Assembly (NCBI GenBank): GCA_963576725.1
Contig: OY755244.1
Coordinates: forward strand, 38,671,855 to 38,735,854
Reading direction: 5' to 3'
Length of the DNA stretch: 64,000 bases
Source of the DNA: Azorinus chamasolen
Taxonomy: Eukaryota; Mollusca; Bivalvia; Cardiida; Solecurtidae
The notes beneath the pieces were generated by a model. The model was given only the letters and a program-made list of their open reading frames with translations. It searched no databases and was not told where the DNA came from. Shown piece after piece: positions 9,695 to 20,459 of this stretch. The stretch's first letter is position 1; every line of letters starts with the position of its first letter. The translations under genes were made by a program, and so were the position numbers.

Positions 9695-9775
9695 GATATG
9701 GGCAAGCAGTGAAGACCCTAGTTAGGGGGCTTCTGTGGTCATCTTATCAGTATCTGCATTTTGTCTATAACAGTC
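9695..9775. repeat. Isolated decayed hairpin of the GCAAACAG type
   Basis: GGCAAGCAGTGAAGACCCTA and ATCAGTATCTGCATTTTGTC are the two arms around GGGGCTTCTGTGG. The termini cannot be placed. Confidence 0.35.
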
Positions 9776-9945
9776 AGTTTAGTTTCAAATACATGGGTCA
9801 TACGCAAATAGATGGTTGTTGAAAGCGCTCTCTTGCCAGGCTATGCAATGTGTTCTATAATACCAGTAAATGTCAAAGATGCTCATCCGCTGAAAGAGAT
9901 TCCAATTTCCATTAAATGGACCAAATTACTTTAGTATTATGGGAT

Positions 9946-10161
9946 TTAAACCATTCCCTCCTACTGTCGCCTTTTGACGCCATTGTAAAAGTCATTGTTT
10001 GAAACAATTGTGATAACTAGAGCAAAGGCTTTATTTATCATGCTGGATTAAACACTATATAAACCTGAAAGAAATCCAATTTAAGTTCTAGCAAATGCTT
10101 CTTTTCAGTATATTTATATAACGAGGTTGAGTCTAAACTAGTCTAGGAGGAAATGGGTTAA
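9946..10161. mobile_element. Family D TTAA MITE, core deleted
   Basis: TTAAACCATTCCCTCC at the left and GAGGAAATGGGTTAA at the right. Both outer arms are present (GTCGCCTTTTGACGCC; CTTCTTTTCAGTATATTTAT), but most of the central palindrome is gone. Confidence 0.75.
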
Positions 10162-10485
10162 ATGTTTGAATGTAGAGCATGAATGATAACCATATACTAC
10201 GAATAAGAATAATTAAGATAGAATAGAAGTCAGCCAGGAACATTGAGAATGCTGCACGACAGTGCACATCAACACAAGAAGCACAATTGAAATGCGAGCT
10301 CGCACACGAATATCACAGAATAATATTCCCTGCTTTTTCCACACCAACATATTAATTTAGGGCACGCGCCAAATAATGTAGACTATAGAGGAACTCTGAA
10401 AAAACGGTTAAAACAAACGAAATGCGCTCAAACAGACATGATGCACATATGGCATACACATACAGATAAGCCAGTTCATTGCATG

Positions 10486-10643
10486 CTAAACAACGCCTCC
10501 CATGCTAAGCACGTCCTGGCTGGTATCTGCAACAGGTTGGGCCCAGCAGAGACACAAAGTATTTGGGACCTCATCTGGATCCGGGATGTCTGACACACGG
10601 ACAATAGTTTCAAGAAGTCGGTGAAAATGCAGCAAATCAGAGA
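10486..10643 (-). CDS. Possible terminal exon, minus strand (weak)
   Basis: Open frame ending in TAG, encoding VSDLLHFHRLLETIVRVSDI and PDPDEVPNTLCLCWAQPVAD. A possible acceptor is CTGCACAG at 10644. Its phase would join the candidate exon at 12476-12642. The codon pattern looks protein-like compared with nearby repeats, but no family is recognised and the acceptor is ordinary. Confidence 0.3.
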
Positions 10644-10677
10644 CTGTGCAGACACTGTTTTTCAACATTAGAAGGGT

Positions 10678-10933
10678 TTAACCCTGTCCCCAATGAACGT
10701 TTATGCATAATTGATAACGTCGTGAATATTAATTAGCTTTATACTTATATTTCACTTCTTTCAAGGGGTGGGGATAGGCTTAGAGAAATGTTGTGTAGGA
10801 TCAGATCTATATAATTCCATAAGCAGACAGAATATACTCTGATTAGGCTGTTCCTAAAGAGAACATATGATCTGGGTCTCCATTGTTTGCACAGGGTAGA
10901 AAGGTGAATTTAAGGAATGGAGTAAAGGGTTAA
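10678..10933. mobile_element. Family B TTAA MITE
   Basis: TTAACCCTGTCCCCAATG at the left and GGAGTAAAGGGTTAA at the right. The core is decayed: AGGCTGTTCCTAAAGAGAAC. Confidence 0.75.
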
Positions 10934-11639
10934 GGAAACCCAGATCAGGAAATATGTTTACTATAGTAAGCAAAATGCATCATTGGTATATATTTAGGGG
11001 TTGGCTGGTACGGAGTCTGTGGGCGTGTCGTGGTTTTCCGATTGTCATGCAACAGCAGGTGTTACGGGCGAACGGATACACAACCTTTTGCATACCTATT
11101 GCAAATTCCCGGTGCAGTTTGCAGTTCTTAAGATCGAACTTAGATGCTGAATAATGTGTAGTCGTATTAGAACAAATAATCTGACTTTCTGAGTTGATAA
11201 TATTTTAAACAGACACAGGAGATATATGATATACGTTTCGGCCATTGAAGCAGACAACATAACCATATTCTTGTTATTCCGTCACATAAACCTCTCCCAT
11301 TTATTGAATTCAACCAATCAACTTATAGTTTATGGATTAACTTTACAATGCATAACTCAACAACTCAACAATTTCAACGGTTTTCAATCCGCGTTGCATG
11401 ATGTTTCTTCGTTGCTCAACGTGTATTGTATTCGACTGGAAATTGTTTTCGTTGCTTATTGATACAGACCCAGTCGAATACGGCTATTGTTTATAAAATA
11501 ATCTATCTGATGGCCATTGTGACTGCACGGCGTGATATAAATTAATAACTCCACCCAATTAACAGAACGGTGTAGTCATGCGTGAACTTATTCAGTGCGT
11601 GTACATTACAAAAGGTCCTTGTTCACTCGAACATTCAAA

Positions 11640-11800
11640 TAGTTATGTATCATTATGGCTTTTTAAGACAAGTGACAGCTTAATGCAGTGTGAAAGTGGT
11701 GCAGAAAGCTCCTGTGAGAGCTTCATGCACGACCTCCACTCTGTATTAAACAGTCAACTGCCGCAAAAGATATCACACCTTCTTTATTAAAACTTTGAGG
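11640..11800. repeat. Family H MITE core
   Basis: AAGACAAGTGACAGCTTAAT and GTATTAAACAGTCAACTG are the inverted arms around GTGCAGAAAGCTCCTGTGAG. The outer ends are too decayed to place. Confidence 0.6.
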
Positions 11801-11856
11801 TGTCGAGCTTTTGTCATATATGGACATTGTTACTAAATAAACATAAAATAATAGAT

Positions 11857-12290
11857 ATTGCCCAGTACATGTATATTGCCAAGTACATGTATATTGTACA
11901 TGTATATTGCCCAGTACATACAGGTATACATACAGGTATATTGCGCTGTACATGTATATTGCGCAGTACATGGATATTGCCCAGTACATGTATATTGTAC
12001 ATGTATATTGCCCAGTACATGTATATTGCTCAGTACATGTATATTGCTCAGTACATGTACATGTATATTGCGCAGTACATGGATATTGCCCAGTACATGT
12101 ATATTGTACATGTATATTGCCCAGTACATGCAGGTATATTGCTCAGTACATTTATATTGCCCAGTACATGTATATTGCGCAGTACATGGGTATTGCCCAG
12201 TACATGGATATTGCCTACTACATACATGGATGTTACCAACTCCATGATTATTGCTCACCACATGATTTTTTTCTCATTATATGAATACTG
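11857..12290. repeat. 18-bp minisatellite (TACATGTATATTGCCCAG)
   Basis: About 22 units of TACATGTATATTGCCCAG with variants (GCGCAG, GCTCAG, GGATATT). Shorter units with TACATG doubled occur near 12050. Each unit contains the palindrome TACATGTA. The long open frames crossing it on both strands are products of the repeat and not genes. Confidence 0.9.
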
Positions 12291-12475
12291 CCCATTTATA
12301 TAGCAAACTAAATTGCTAATAACACTAACAAACGACTATAATGGAAAAAACGAGCTGAACGATGAACTAGAATAGCGATATATGATACCACGCATCGATC
12401 CTAAATATATCAATCTCTGAAATACAACCGCAAGTAACTAACCTGAACTATGTGTGTACATGTTTCGTACCTAAC

Positions 12476-12642
12476 CCATAGTTTTCCATATGTCCCATCC
12501 TCCAGCATTAGTGTGGCCTGCCGACGTAGCTCCCGGTGTTGGACGTAGCTCCCGTCGTTGGTTCTTGTCGTCATTCCTCTTCGTTATCCCTTCAATGGCG
12601 ACCCACGCATCTCTCATATAACACAATTTCCGCCCGTAGAAA
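12476..12642 (-). CDS. Possible internal exon, minus strand (weak)
   Basis: On the minus strand, acceptor TTTGTTTAATTACAG precedes an open segment FYGRKLCYMRDAWVAIEGIT then KRNDDKNQRRELRPTPGATS and GGWDIWKTM, ending at ATGG/GTTAGG. The acceptor is good and the donor moderate. The family is not recognised. Confidence 0.35.
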
Positions 12643-12917
12643 CTGTAATTAAACAAATTAAAACAATTCCAGTTCAAAAGATATTTCTCTAGAGACATGA
12701 AGACGTGGAATAGTTTGGCGACATAAGAAGGCAATCAATAAACACCGTAGAATTCCTTGATAATTTATGCCAGTCATATCTAATAACATACAGACACACA
12801 TGGAGATCCAGATCAAAGAGACCATGTGGTAGCCCACTTTTCCATATTTACAATGTTTCCTTTATAAAGTATTTTTCCATGCTGCATATCTACATAAACA
12901 TGTCTTGTAGAACACTC

Positions 12918-13167
12918 TTAACCCTTCGCTTGCTATTCACGTCAATATACCTACCTGTAAATAGTGAAGACCCAGATGAGACAGATCCTGCAGGAGCTGT
13001 CTCTTCAGGGTCTGCACTATTTACAAGTTGATTGTGCAACCAGTGCACTCCACAGCAGTGATTGTACAACGAAATACTTGTACACAGTGAAGATATATGT
13101 AATTATACAACAAAGCATGGGTAAAGAAGGAGAAATGTATTTTAAAATTCAACAAGAGAAGGGGTAA
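12918..13167 (+). mobile_element. Family C TTAA MITE, copy 4
   Basis: Left end TTAACCCTTCGCTTGC; the right TTAA has mutated to GTAA (GAAGGGGTAAG). The core palindrome has one mismatch side, CAGATCCTGCAGGAGCTG. Confidence 0.9.
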
Positions 13168-13552
13168 GAAAATCAGTTCCGTTTACGTTCGTATTGTCAT
13201 CAATTTAATTTCTATCAAGAAAGACAATTATTGTAAGCTCGAAAAAGTCCGACAGTTAGACCACGGGCACTGCGCACAGTGTACGCTGACACATTACCCA
13301 TATGTTTTAATAAGCATTACGGTCAACATGCTAAGATAAAGCAGACATCAGCTTGACTAAACACCAGCATGATGGAGCATAATGAATAATAGCTGATACA
13401 GTCATGTGGTTTCGAAATTTTATCAAATAACTGATCTTTTTTTTTTATCCTCATAACTCGGACATTACATTAACACACAGCTTGGGCTCAGATCAATTGT
13501 TCGGTGTTTGGCCAGAGTCCAAGCGGAAATCGCTCTATAGTGAACACATTGT

Positions 13553-13664
13553 TTTCAGAGGAGGTAGAGAGGGGAGAGAGAGGGGGAAAGAGGGAGGGAA
13601 GGAGAGAGAGGGAGATACAGAGGGGGAGAGAGAGAGATAGAGAGAGAGAGAAAGGGAGGGAGAG
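13553..13664. repeat. GA-rich low-complexity tract
   Basis: Almost pure purine on the plus strand (AGAGAGAGGG words). The open frames here encode only R/E/G or S/L runs and are not genes. Confidence 0.85.
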
Positions 13665-13769
13665 GATTTCCTTATGGCATGCAAACAAGTATTTGTATCA
13701 GTATTTGGTATATTTTGTGTCGCAGACACATGGCATGAGCACAAATTATTTGACACTGGGTTGCGTCGT

Positions 13770-14275
13770 TGCAACATTAACGTTGCTACAACGGACATAA
13801 AGTTTTACGGTATGAATCAGGCCCATCTCATAGTCTATTATATTTTGCGTCGTTATTACATTTTGCTTTGGTTAAAAGTAAGCCTATCAACGCAAAATGT
13901 AATAACGCATATTATAATAATTTCATTCATGACATCGAACCTCTTTACACTACTAACATATTAACTCTAGCAACATCTACTCTTCATCTGGTGTATTTTG
14001 ATATTTGCTCGTCTATAAAATGAATTTTTCGATTTTTCTCTCGACCTCCTCCCCTTCCCCTGTTGCCAGAAGAGGTATATTTAAGAGGTATATCCATTTC
14101 TCTTTGAAAGTCTCTAATATAGTTCAGCATACCCGTTTCAAAGTTTATTACATTTTGCGTCGTTATTACAGTATGCGTTAACAGGGTTGTTTCAGCATAA
14201 TGTAATAAATCGACGCATTTTGTAATAATTATTACAGTTTGTGTCATTATTACATTTTTGCGTTGCAACAGCTCA
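13770..14275. repeat. Family G repeat cluster (TTACATTTTGCGTCGTTATTA)
   Basis: ATTTTGCGTCGTTATTACA and its inverse ACGCAAAATGTAATAACG recur around 13840-13910 and 14145-14265. Flanking words TATGAATCAGGCCCATC and CTCTAGCAACATCTAC are shared with the second cluster at 58300-59115. It is palindromic, non-coding and MITE-like; the class is unknown. Confidence 0.7.
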
Positions 14276-14639
14276 CAACACACCAGTGACAAGGAGGCAC
14301 GCCTTGATGCCCATGAAACCATCAGCTATGGGTAAACTATGAATAAACTCATATGAATGCCTAGGGATAGTGTAAGGTTATGGGAGATAACCCTGAAATA
14401 AATAAAGGCTGGAGAGGGGATTTAATCCAAAACAAATATGTACATAAATGAGTTAATAAGCTGGATATAGAGGGTGATAATCCAGGTACTGGTGTGGAAA
14501 CCATCAAAAAGTTTCGATCCGAAATGACAATGATCGGGACTTGAATGTCCAAACTCTGCACACTTTTGTCATTTGTCATGATACGATGGACAGGCTTTGG
14601 TGAAATATACGCATCTGAAAACTACGGGCATCCAACAAT

Positions 14640-14870
14640 TTTTGTTTGTTTGTGTTGATAAGCGTCCGTTTCTGCTCACTGTGGGCTAATTGGACGCCCA
14701 GAGAGAGGGAAGAGGAAACAGAGAAACTCTTATTATCGACTGAGTTTCTCTGGTTCCTTTAGATGCCCAGTGTAAAGCACTGATACATCGGACCTCGGTT
14801 TATAGTCTCGTCCGAAGGACGGTGTGATATTAATTGTAATGGAGAGCTGCCAAATACCTATTTTTGTACA
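14640..14870 (-). mobile_element. SINE, copy of the 35127-35395 family
   Basis: Reading the minus strand, CAGAGAAACTCAGTCGATAA, TTCCTCTTCCCTCTCTCTGG then GGGCGTCCAATTAGCCCACA match, in order, the body of the plus-strand SINE at 35127-35395. The tRNA-like head is decayed near 14800-14860. Confidence 0.6.
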
Positions 14871-14879
14871 CAGTAACAG

Positions 14880-14982
14880 TTCCTTTATATATACGCCTTT
14901 TCACGCCTTTGCAAACAGAGTGCATCCAAATCAGACGGCTCCTGTAGGACCCGTCTGATCAGGGTCTACTCTGTTTGCCACC
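14880..14982. repeat. Family B core palindrome
   Basis: GCAAACAGAGTGCATCCAAA at the left and GGGTCTACTCTGTTTGCC at the right, around GACGGCTCCTGTAGGACCCG. Outer ends are lacking. Confidence 0.7.
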
Positions 14983-15306
14983 GGATTTTAGCTCTATTCC
15001 TATTATTTCGCAGAATTTTGGATTGACATCGAACTGCAAACGACAGACAAAATTTCAAAATGTAAATCTTGAAAGCAAAGTCAACAGTGGTTTTATTGAC
15101 ACTGCCTCTACAATACATAATATTTTGACATGCTAATAAATAGAATACATATGCAAAAATATAACAAACAAAACCAACAACGAGAATAATATACAATATG
15201 AAAACGAAACAGTCTATTAAAGAGGAAGACCCTACCATGAACGCATACAGGAGAGTAGCTGGGCCCAAATGTAATGTACACGCCGTGGCTAGAAGAAACA
15301 TGAAAA

Positions 15307-15528
15307 TTAAGGCATTCCCTCATAGGCTATTTTTGGACCCAACCTTCTTTCAATAACTCTATCTTAAAATAGCATGTACTAGAGAAAATGACATTGTGTA
15401 GTTTTGAAACAATTGCCATCAAAAGAGCATTTTCTTCATGAGAAAAAATGCTCTATTTATCACAATTATTTCAAAAGGTGACCTTTACAGAGGCATCAAA
15501 AGGCGTCAATATGAGGGAATGGGTTTAA
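15307..15528. mobile_element. Family D TTAA MITE
   Basis: TTAAGGCATTCCCTC at the left and GGGAATGGGTTTAA at the right. The palindrome is imperfect (GAGCATTTTCTTCATGAGAA). Confidence 0.8.
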
Positions 15529-15798
15529 AGCTTACATGGCAAGACAGATCGTCTGTCAAAACCTTACCATATAAACTTCGAATTTTATTACATTTTGGCC
15601 ACATTTTTTTCACATTTCATATTGATATTACACACGTGCGTAAGTGCGTATCGCTATCTGCGTAAACGAACGGGACTGCCTGTTCCGGACGTATTCATTT
15701 CGATGTACATAAAGGTCATGATTTACACAGTAAATACTTTCTTTCGAGTTGTTACACTGTCGCTTGACCCCTGTCAGGCATTGTTGTGAACACCTAAT

Positions 15799-16033
15799 GA
15801 ACCCTTTCGCTGCCAGTGCCGGATCTGTGATTACCTATGCAAACGTGTATTTTGACATGATAATCTTTGAAAAAGGCCCTTAGTGGTCGAAATATTAGAT
15901 CAGAGCAGTTCAAGTATTTATGTTTTTACTGTTACTATGTTTTTGAAATGAAAATGAAGAAAATCAAAAGAATGAAATTTTGTAGCAGACGACAAAGTTA
16001 GCAGACGACAGAGTTTGGCAGCGAAAGGGTTAA
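15799..16033. mobile_element. Family A TTAA MITE lacking its central palindrome
   Basis: The left arm AACCCTTTCGCTGCCAGTGC and right arm TTTGGCAGCGAAAGGGTTAA match the intact copy at 18597-18810. Between GCAAACGTG and CTGTTACTATG an unrelated stretch replaces the usual GGATCC-type hairpin. Confidence 0.75.
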
Positions 16034-16291
16034 TAGTCAAAGTGTTGTTCCGAAATCAGTTCGTAATAGTTCGAAGAATGACCGGACACATCCGCTGACT
16101 TCCGTAAAACAGTCGACGTTTACGTATTTAGCTGTTACATGTATCAGAGTTGGTTAATTTTTAACTGAAATAGCTTAAACAAAAATGAGAAAATATTAAA
16201 TGTAACTTAAATTATGTGTACATGTTCAAAACTAATGCATGATTAGTGATACTAATTCTTCCAGTACATTGCGTCATACAAAATACTCAGT

Positions 16292-16596
16292 TTAACCCTT
16301 TAAGTGCTAGGAACAACAAAAGTTAGTTTTTGCAAACAGTGTAGACCCAGATCTGAGGGCCCATGTAGGAGTCCTCGGATCTGGGTCTGCACTGTTTGTA
16401 AAAACTAACTTTTGTTGTTCCTAACACTTAAAGGAAGGCGTAAAGGAAGCACTAACTTTAGAGACACTTTCAGACTCAAGTTAAGCCTACTTTGTTAAGA
16501 AAAAATGCAAAGTTTTACTTGTCAAAGTAACAGATTATTTGAGTAGTATTCATCATGTACTGTGACCTCTATGAATACTTAGCACTTAAAAAGTTA
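16292..16596. mobile_element. Family M TTAA MITE with a 135-bp hairpin
   Basis: Begins TTAACCCTTTAAGTGCTAGG and ends TTAGCACTTAAAAAGTTAA. Positions 16297-16432 form a hairpin with arms of about 65 bp: GGAACAACAAAAGTTAG mirrors CTAACTTTTGTTGTTCC, and GCAAACAGTGTAGACCCAGA mirrors TCTGGGTCTGCACTGTTTG. Confidence 0.8.
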
Positions 16597-16899
16597 AATT
16601 GTAAACATATTCTATCGTTTATCTGACATCTTTAAAATGATTTGTTGATATGCAGCAAAGAAAAGTCGTTAAACAACTGCGCAGTAGCAACTGTAATATG
16701 CACTTTGGGATAATAATTATTATCCTCATGATAGTTTTTTGGTGTTAACCGAAATCTATCCAACCAGAAAGGATGATGATGGTGCAATAATTTCTAAGTA
16801 ACGAAGTCATTCCCTTCTAAATTCGTAGAACGCACATATAAATAAAGCGCAATGTTTCCTTCATTCTTTCTTGGTAAACTGTTTCCATTTACAGCAACC

Positions 16900-17284
16900 C
16901 CCCTCTAAACTGTTATTTTATTGAAGAACAAACTTTTTGTTAACAGGGTGAAGGTAATGCAGAAAGCTTCATAGGTTCTGCGTGATTTTCATCCTATAGT
17001 AAGCTGCCACATGTCTTAACCCTGTACTCCATTTCCTAAAAACTACGCCTTTGCAAACAGAGAAAACCTCGATCAGTCTGAAAAGGGTCTACTCTGTTTA
17101 CTTATAAATGTATGATATAATACAGATATGATTCTACAGTTTCTGCTATAGCCGACACTCCCTGCGTCCTTGTCTAATTGATATTCATGGTGCCATTATT
17201 TCTTACATGAATGTTCATTGAGTGAAGGATTAAGGCACTGACACTAATTTGAACGTCTGGTTTAAAAAGGTTTTACTCTGTAGT
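16900..17284. mobile_element. Family H TA MITE interrupted by a family B MITE
   Basis: The left arm GGTGAAGGTAATGCAGAAAG and right inner arm AAGCTGCCACATGTC stop at TTAA (17016). After the inserted family B copy, GGCACTGACACTAATTTGAA and AAAGGTTTTACTCTGTA finish the H element. Confidence 0.65.
17016..17233. mobile_element. Family B TTAA MITE nested in family H
   Basis: TTAACCCTGTACTCC to GTGAAGGATTAA. The central palindrome is truncated: GCAAACAGAGAAAACCTCGA to GGGTCTACTCTGTTTAC. Confidence 0.75.
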
Positions 17285-17392
17285 AGAGGAGGCAAAGGGT
17301 TATGTAAAGATTTTGCCTACAACTGAATGAGTATAATACATTGATTTCGTCCCGCATGAAAAGTCACATAACCTACATGTAATCCTTTACAA

Positions 17393-17642
17393 TATTTCGG
17401 CCGTAGCCTTTTTCAAGAAATTAAACGTAATTAAAACTTCACTACATGATTAGCATTTAAGCACCATAATTCTATTATGGTGTATGCTAAACATGTAGTT
17501 AAGTTTTAATTAAGTGTTATTTCTTGAAAAAGGCTACTGTCGAAATATTGAATTCTATTATGGTGCTGAAGTGCTAAATATGTAGGGAAGTTTTAATTAC
17601 GTGTTATTTCTTGAAAAAAGCTACTGTCGAAATACTGAAAGT
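17393..17642. repeat. Family N inverted plus direct repeat
   Basis: TATTTCGGCCGTAGCCTTTT with AAGAAATTAAACG at the left is inverted as GTTATTTCTTGAAAAAGGCT with ACTGTCGAAATA at 17516-17551. That block is then repeated directly at 17601-17636. CATAATTCTATTATGG is a small palindrome near the centre. Confidence 0.75.
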
Positions 17643-17907
17643 TGAGTTATTTGTGTATAATGTTATCAAATTAATATTCCTTGTGGAATAAAATAAAGAT
17701 AGTTCGTAAACCTTTAACCTATGAATATTCATGTCAGAAGTAATGGCATCATAAATAGTCATACGCATGAATTTTTATCAAGGTGCATGAACACTGGATC
17801 TTAGTTTACATTGCCAGCAAATACAGAATCAGATGTGCATGCATATGATTCTTTACGCAAACACAAGAGACCCCGATGAAATGGTTCCTACATAAACCAT
17901 CTGGGTC

Positions 17908-18082
17908 CCAGCTTATAAAGCTTTTAGTTGAGTCTGAGTTTCGTTCTCAAGCTTTTGATTGGTCAGATTTGAGTTCTCAAGCTTTTGATTGGTCAGATTT
18001 GAGCCAGAGGCTCAAATCTGTTCAATCAAAAGCTTGAGAACGTACTCGGACTCAACTAAAAAATTATAAGCAGGGACCCTAA
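17908..18082. mobile_element. Family L palindromic MITE, complete copy
   Basis: Outer ends GGGTCCCAGCTTATAAAG and TTATAAGCAGGGACCC are inverted, and the interior holds TTTTAGTTGAGTCTGAGT with its mirror. TTCTCAAGCTTTTGATTGG is repeated twice in the left arm. Confidence 0.75.
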
Positions 18083-18128
18083 GCTTGGTCTAAATTTTAT
18101 ATCAAATAAAAGGTTATATACACACGAC

Positions 18129-18370
18129 TTAACCCTTCACTCCATAAATACGCCTTTATATGCATTTGCAAACAGAGTAGACCCAGATCAAACGGCTCCT
18201 GTAGGAGCCGTCTGATCAGGGTCTAGTCTGTTTGCTCATGCTATGACACATATGTGATGCAACGGTTTCTGCCATGGCCAAAAATTGCTGTGTCCATGTG
18301 CTATTATAACAATTAATCTAATTAATATTCATGACGTCATTATATCTATAATGGGTATTCATAGAGTTTA
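18129..18370 (-). mobile_element. Family B TTAA MITE
   Basis: TTAACCCTTCACTCCATAAA at the left; the hairpin core is CGGCTCCTGTAGGAGCCG, perfect. The right end TAGAGTTTACCC adjoins the next MITE, and the presumed junction TTAA has become TTAC. Confidence 0.8.
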
Positions 18371-18546
18371 CCCATTACCTCATAGGCTAATTTTAGATAC
18401 AACTTATTTGAATAAATCTATCGAAAATGGGGCATTAAGGAACATTTTAGAATATTGTAGGAGCACATGCTTTATTTATCACAAAGGTTTCACAAAGTGA
18501 CTTTTACGAAGTCGTCAAAAGTCGTCAATATGAGGTAAAGGGTTAA
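18367..18546. mobile_element. Family D TTAA MITE, core reduced
   Basis: TTACCCATTACCTCATAGGC at the left and GAGGTAAAGGGTTAA at the right. One arm of the palindrome is mostly deleted (TGTAGGAGCACATGC remains). Confidence 0.75.
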
Positions 18547-18596
18547 AGGCTTAACTACGCATCTGATAGGTACTACATGTATAATGAAATATATCC

Positions 18597-18810
18597 TTAA
18601 CCCATTCGCTGCCAATGCCGGATCTGTGATTACCTATGCAAACAGTTTGGATCCAGATGAGACGCCGAGTAACTCGGCGTCTCATCAGGATCCAAACTGT
18701 TTGTTACTGTTACTATGTTTTTGAAAAAAAATGTAGAAAATAAAAAGAATGAAAATTTGTAGCAGACGACAAAGTTAGCAGACGACATAGTTTGGCAGCG
18801 AAAGGGTTAA
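18597..18810 (+). mobile_element. Family A TTAA MITE, complete copy
   Basis: TTAACCCATTCGCTGCC at the left and GGCAGCGAAAGGGTTAA at the right are inverted. The hairpin (18633-18704) is nearly perfect: GCAAACAGTTTGGATCCAGA mirrored by ATCCAAACTGTTTG, core GACGCCGAGTAACTCGGCGT. The right half carries AGCAGACGACAAAGTTAGCA. Length 214 bp. Confidence 0.9.
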
Positions 18811-18975
18811 CCATTAACGTGCGGGAGCCGTGTATATAACACCTTTGCAAACAGTGTAGACCCAGATCACAGGGATCTCGAGGGAGCTCCCGAGGGAGCC
18901 CTTTGATCAGAATCTGCAATGTTTGTCATAAAACTTGATAAAAACTTTTTATTTAATCAATTATCTGAAAGGGAG
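18807..18975. mobile_element. Family M-like TTAA MITE sharing its left TTAA with the previous element
   Basis: TTAACCATTAACGTGCGGGA is followed by a palindrome GCAAACAGTGTAGACCCAGA to AATCTGCAATGTTTGTC with core TCTCGAGGGAGCTCCCGAGG. The right end is not clear. Confidence 0.6.
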
Positions 18976-19167
18976 GGGCTAGTTTTAATTATGCAGCAAA
19001 CTATGGCTTTAAACTTTTGATGCGTGACATACTAAAGTACATATATCACTGGTTTTCCTGGATATTAGATTTGTCTGCCGCCATACCGAGTGTTTCGCTT
19101 CTGCCAACTGGTATGTATATAAATTATTTATAAAATTGTTTCTATCTTTTAGCAGACAACATGTTTC

Positions 19168-19420
19168 TGAACCCTTTTCTCCATGAATATTCATGCAAGC
19201 AATAATAACGCCAGGATTATTAATTAGATTAATTTGTTATAATAGTATATTGACACAGGTTTTTTTCACCATGGCAGAAACTGTAGAATCATATCTTTAT
19301 TATAGCATATTAAGCAAACAGAGATGACCCTGACCAGAAGGCTCATATAGGAGCCGTCTGGTCTGGGTCCACTCTGTTTGCAAAGGCACAGAAAGGCGTA
19401 TTTATGGAGTAAAGGGTTAA
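19168..19420 (+). mobile_element. Family B TTAA MITE, near complete reference copy
   Basis: The left end GAACCCTTTTCTCCATGAAT is followed by ATTCATG, AATAATAACG and an AT-rich spacer. The hairpin runs AAGCAAACAGAGATGACCCT to GTCCACTCTGTTTGCAAAGG with core GGCTCATATAGGAGCCG, and the right end is TATGGAGTAAAGGGTTAA. About 253 bp, no ORF; the family lacks a transposase. Confidence 0.85.
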
Positions 19421-19471
19421 TTTGCGATTTCGAAACGTCTTCGCTCAATCTTCTAGTGACGAGTTGATGAT

Positions 19472-19535
19472 GGTCGCTGCAAACAAGGTTGATTCCGATG
19501 AGTTACATGACGACTCATCAGGGTCCAGTGTGTTT
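19472..19535. repeat. Family A-type hairpin fragment
   Basis: GCAAACAAGGTTGATTCCGA at the left and AGGGTCCAGTGTGTTTGC at the right, around GATGAGTTACATGACGACTC. Confidence 0.6.
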
Positions 19536-19662
19536 GCCAGTCTGATCCCGTTTCTTGCAAGATATGTATGAATAGTATTACTATGTCACTTTTAAACTGA
19601 CGATAATATTTGGAAACAACACTTGGTTAGAATTCTAAAGGTTGGGCAAAGTTGTTAAATGT

Positions 19663-19873
19663 TACAGTAAAACCCATATAAATGAAACGTTCAATTGAGT
19701 ATAAACATCGATCTTTGAGACAGGTGGTAGTAGATTAATGCAATGTGAACGTCATGCAGAAAACTCCCCTAGGATATTTCTGAATGACTTTCACCCTACA
19801 TTGAGCAGCCACCTGCCTAAAGGTATCTAGAGTTTTCTCTACTTGAATTCCGGTTTAGAGGGGTTTTACTGTA
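19663..19873. mobile_element. Family H TA MITE, complete copy
   Basis: TACAGTAAAACCCATATAAA at the left and TAGAGGGGTTTTACTGTA at the right. Inner arms GACAGGTGGTAGTAGATTAA and TTGAGCAGCCACCTGCC. The core is AGAAAACTCCCCTAGGATAT, partly decayed. Confidence 0.85.
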
Positions 19874-19916
19874 TTAATGTTTGATCTACGTTTTAGTTAA
19901 AGTAGCAACACTGTTA

Positions 19917-20145
19917 TTAACCCATTCGCGCATATTGACGCCTTTTGACGCCTCTGTAAAAGTCATTTTATGAAACCATTGTGATAAATAGAGCATTTGC
20001 TCCACAGGAGCAAATGCTCTATTTATCACAATGGTTTCAAAACTACACAATTCTGAAAATTTCCTTTTCTCCAGTTCATGCTCCTTTTTGGTAGATTTAA
20101 TCAAAGAGGTTAGGTCTAAAAATAGCCTAAGTGGGAATGGGTTAA
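19917..20145 (-). mobile_element. Family D TTAA MITE, complete copy
   Basis: TTAACCCATTCGCGC to GGGAATGGGTTAA. The palindrome is almost perfect from GAAACCATTGTGATAAATAG through GCATTTGCTCCACAGGAGCA to the mirror. Its right TTAA is also the left TTAA of the next MITE. Confidence 0.9.
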
Positions 20146-20387
20146 CCCTTTCCATTATGAATATTTATGAACTGATCACAACATGAATATTCATTAACTT
20201 ATTCATTTTAATGTAAACATGTAACTGTTTGGTTTGGATTAAACAAAAACTGTAGGATCGGACCTGTAGTATTAAATACGCAAATATGGTGTACCATGAC
20301 CAGGCCGTTTCTATTGAAACAGTCTGATCTGGATCTACTCTGCTTGCAAAGGCGTAGAAAACATTACCATGAGGTAAACGGTTTTAA
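20142..20387. mobile_element. Family B TTAA MITE adjoining the previous element
   Basis: Shares TTAA at 20142-20145 with the family D copy. Right end GGTAAACGGTTTTAAC. The core is GGCCGTTTCTATTGAAACAG. Confidence 0.8.
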
Positions 20388-20459
20388 CAGACAACAACAC
20401 GTTGGTATTTGAAAAAATCAATTATTCAGGATTCCAAAGGTTGGGTAAAATGTTAACAT

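Noticed and set aside
11800..12303. Long open frames of 125-167 codons on both strands
   Set aside because: They are translations of the 18-bp minisatellite (repeated MYIAQY-type words).
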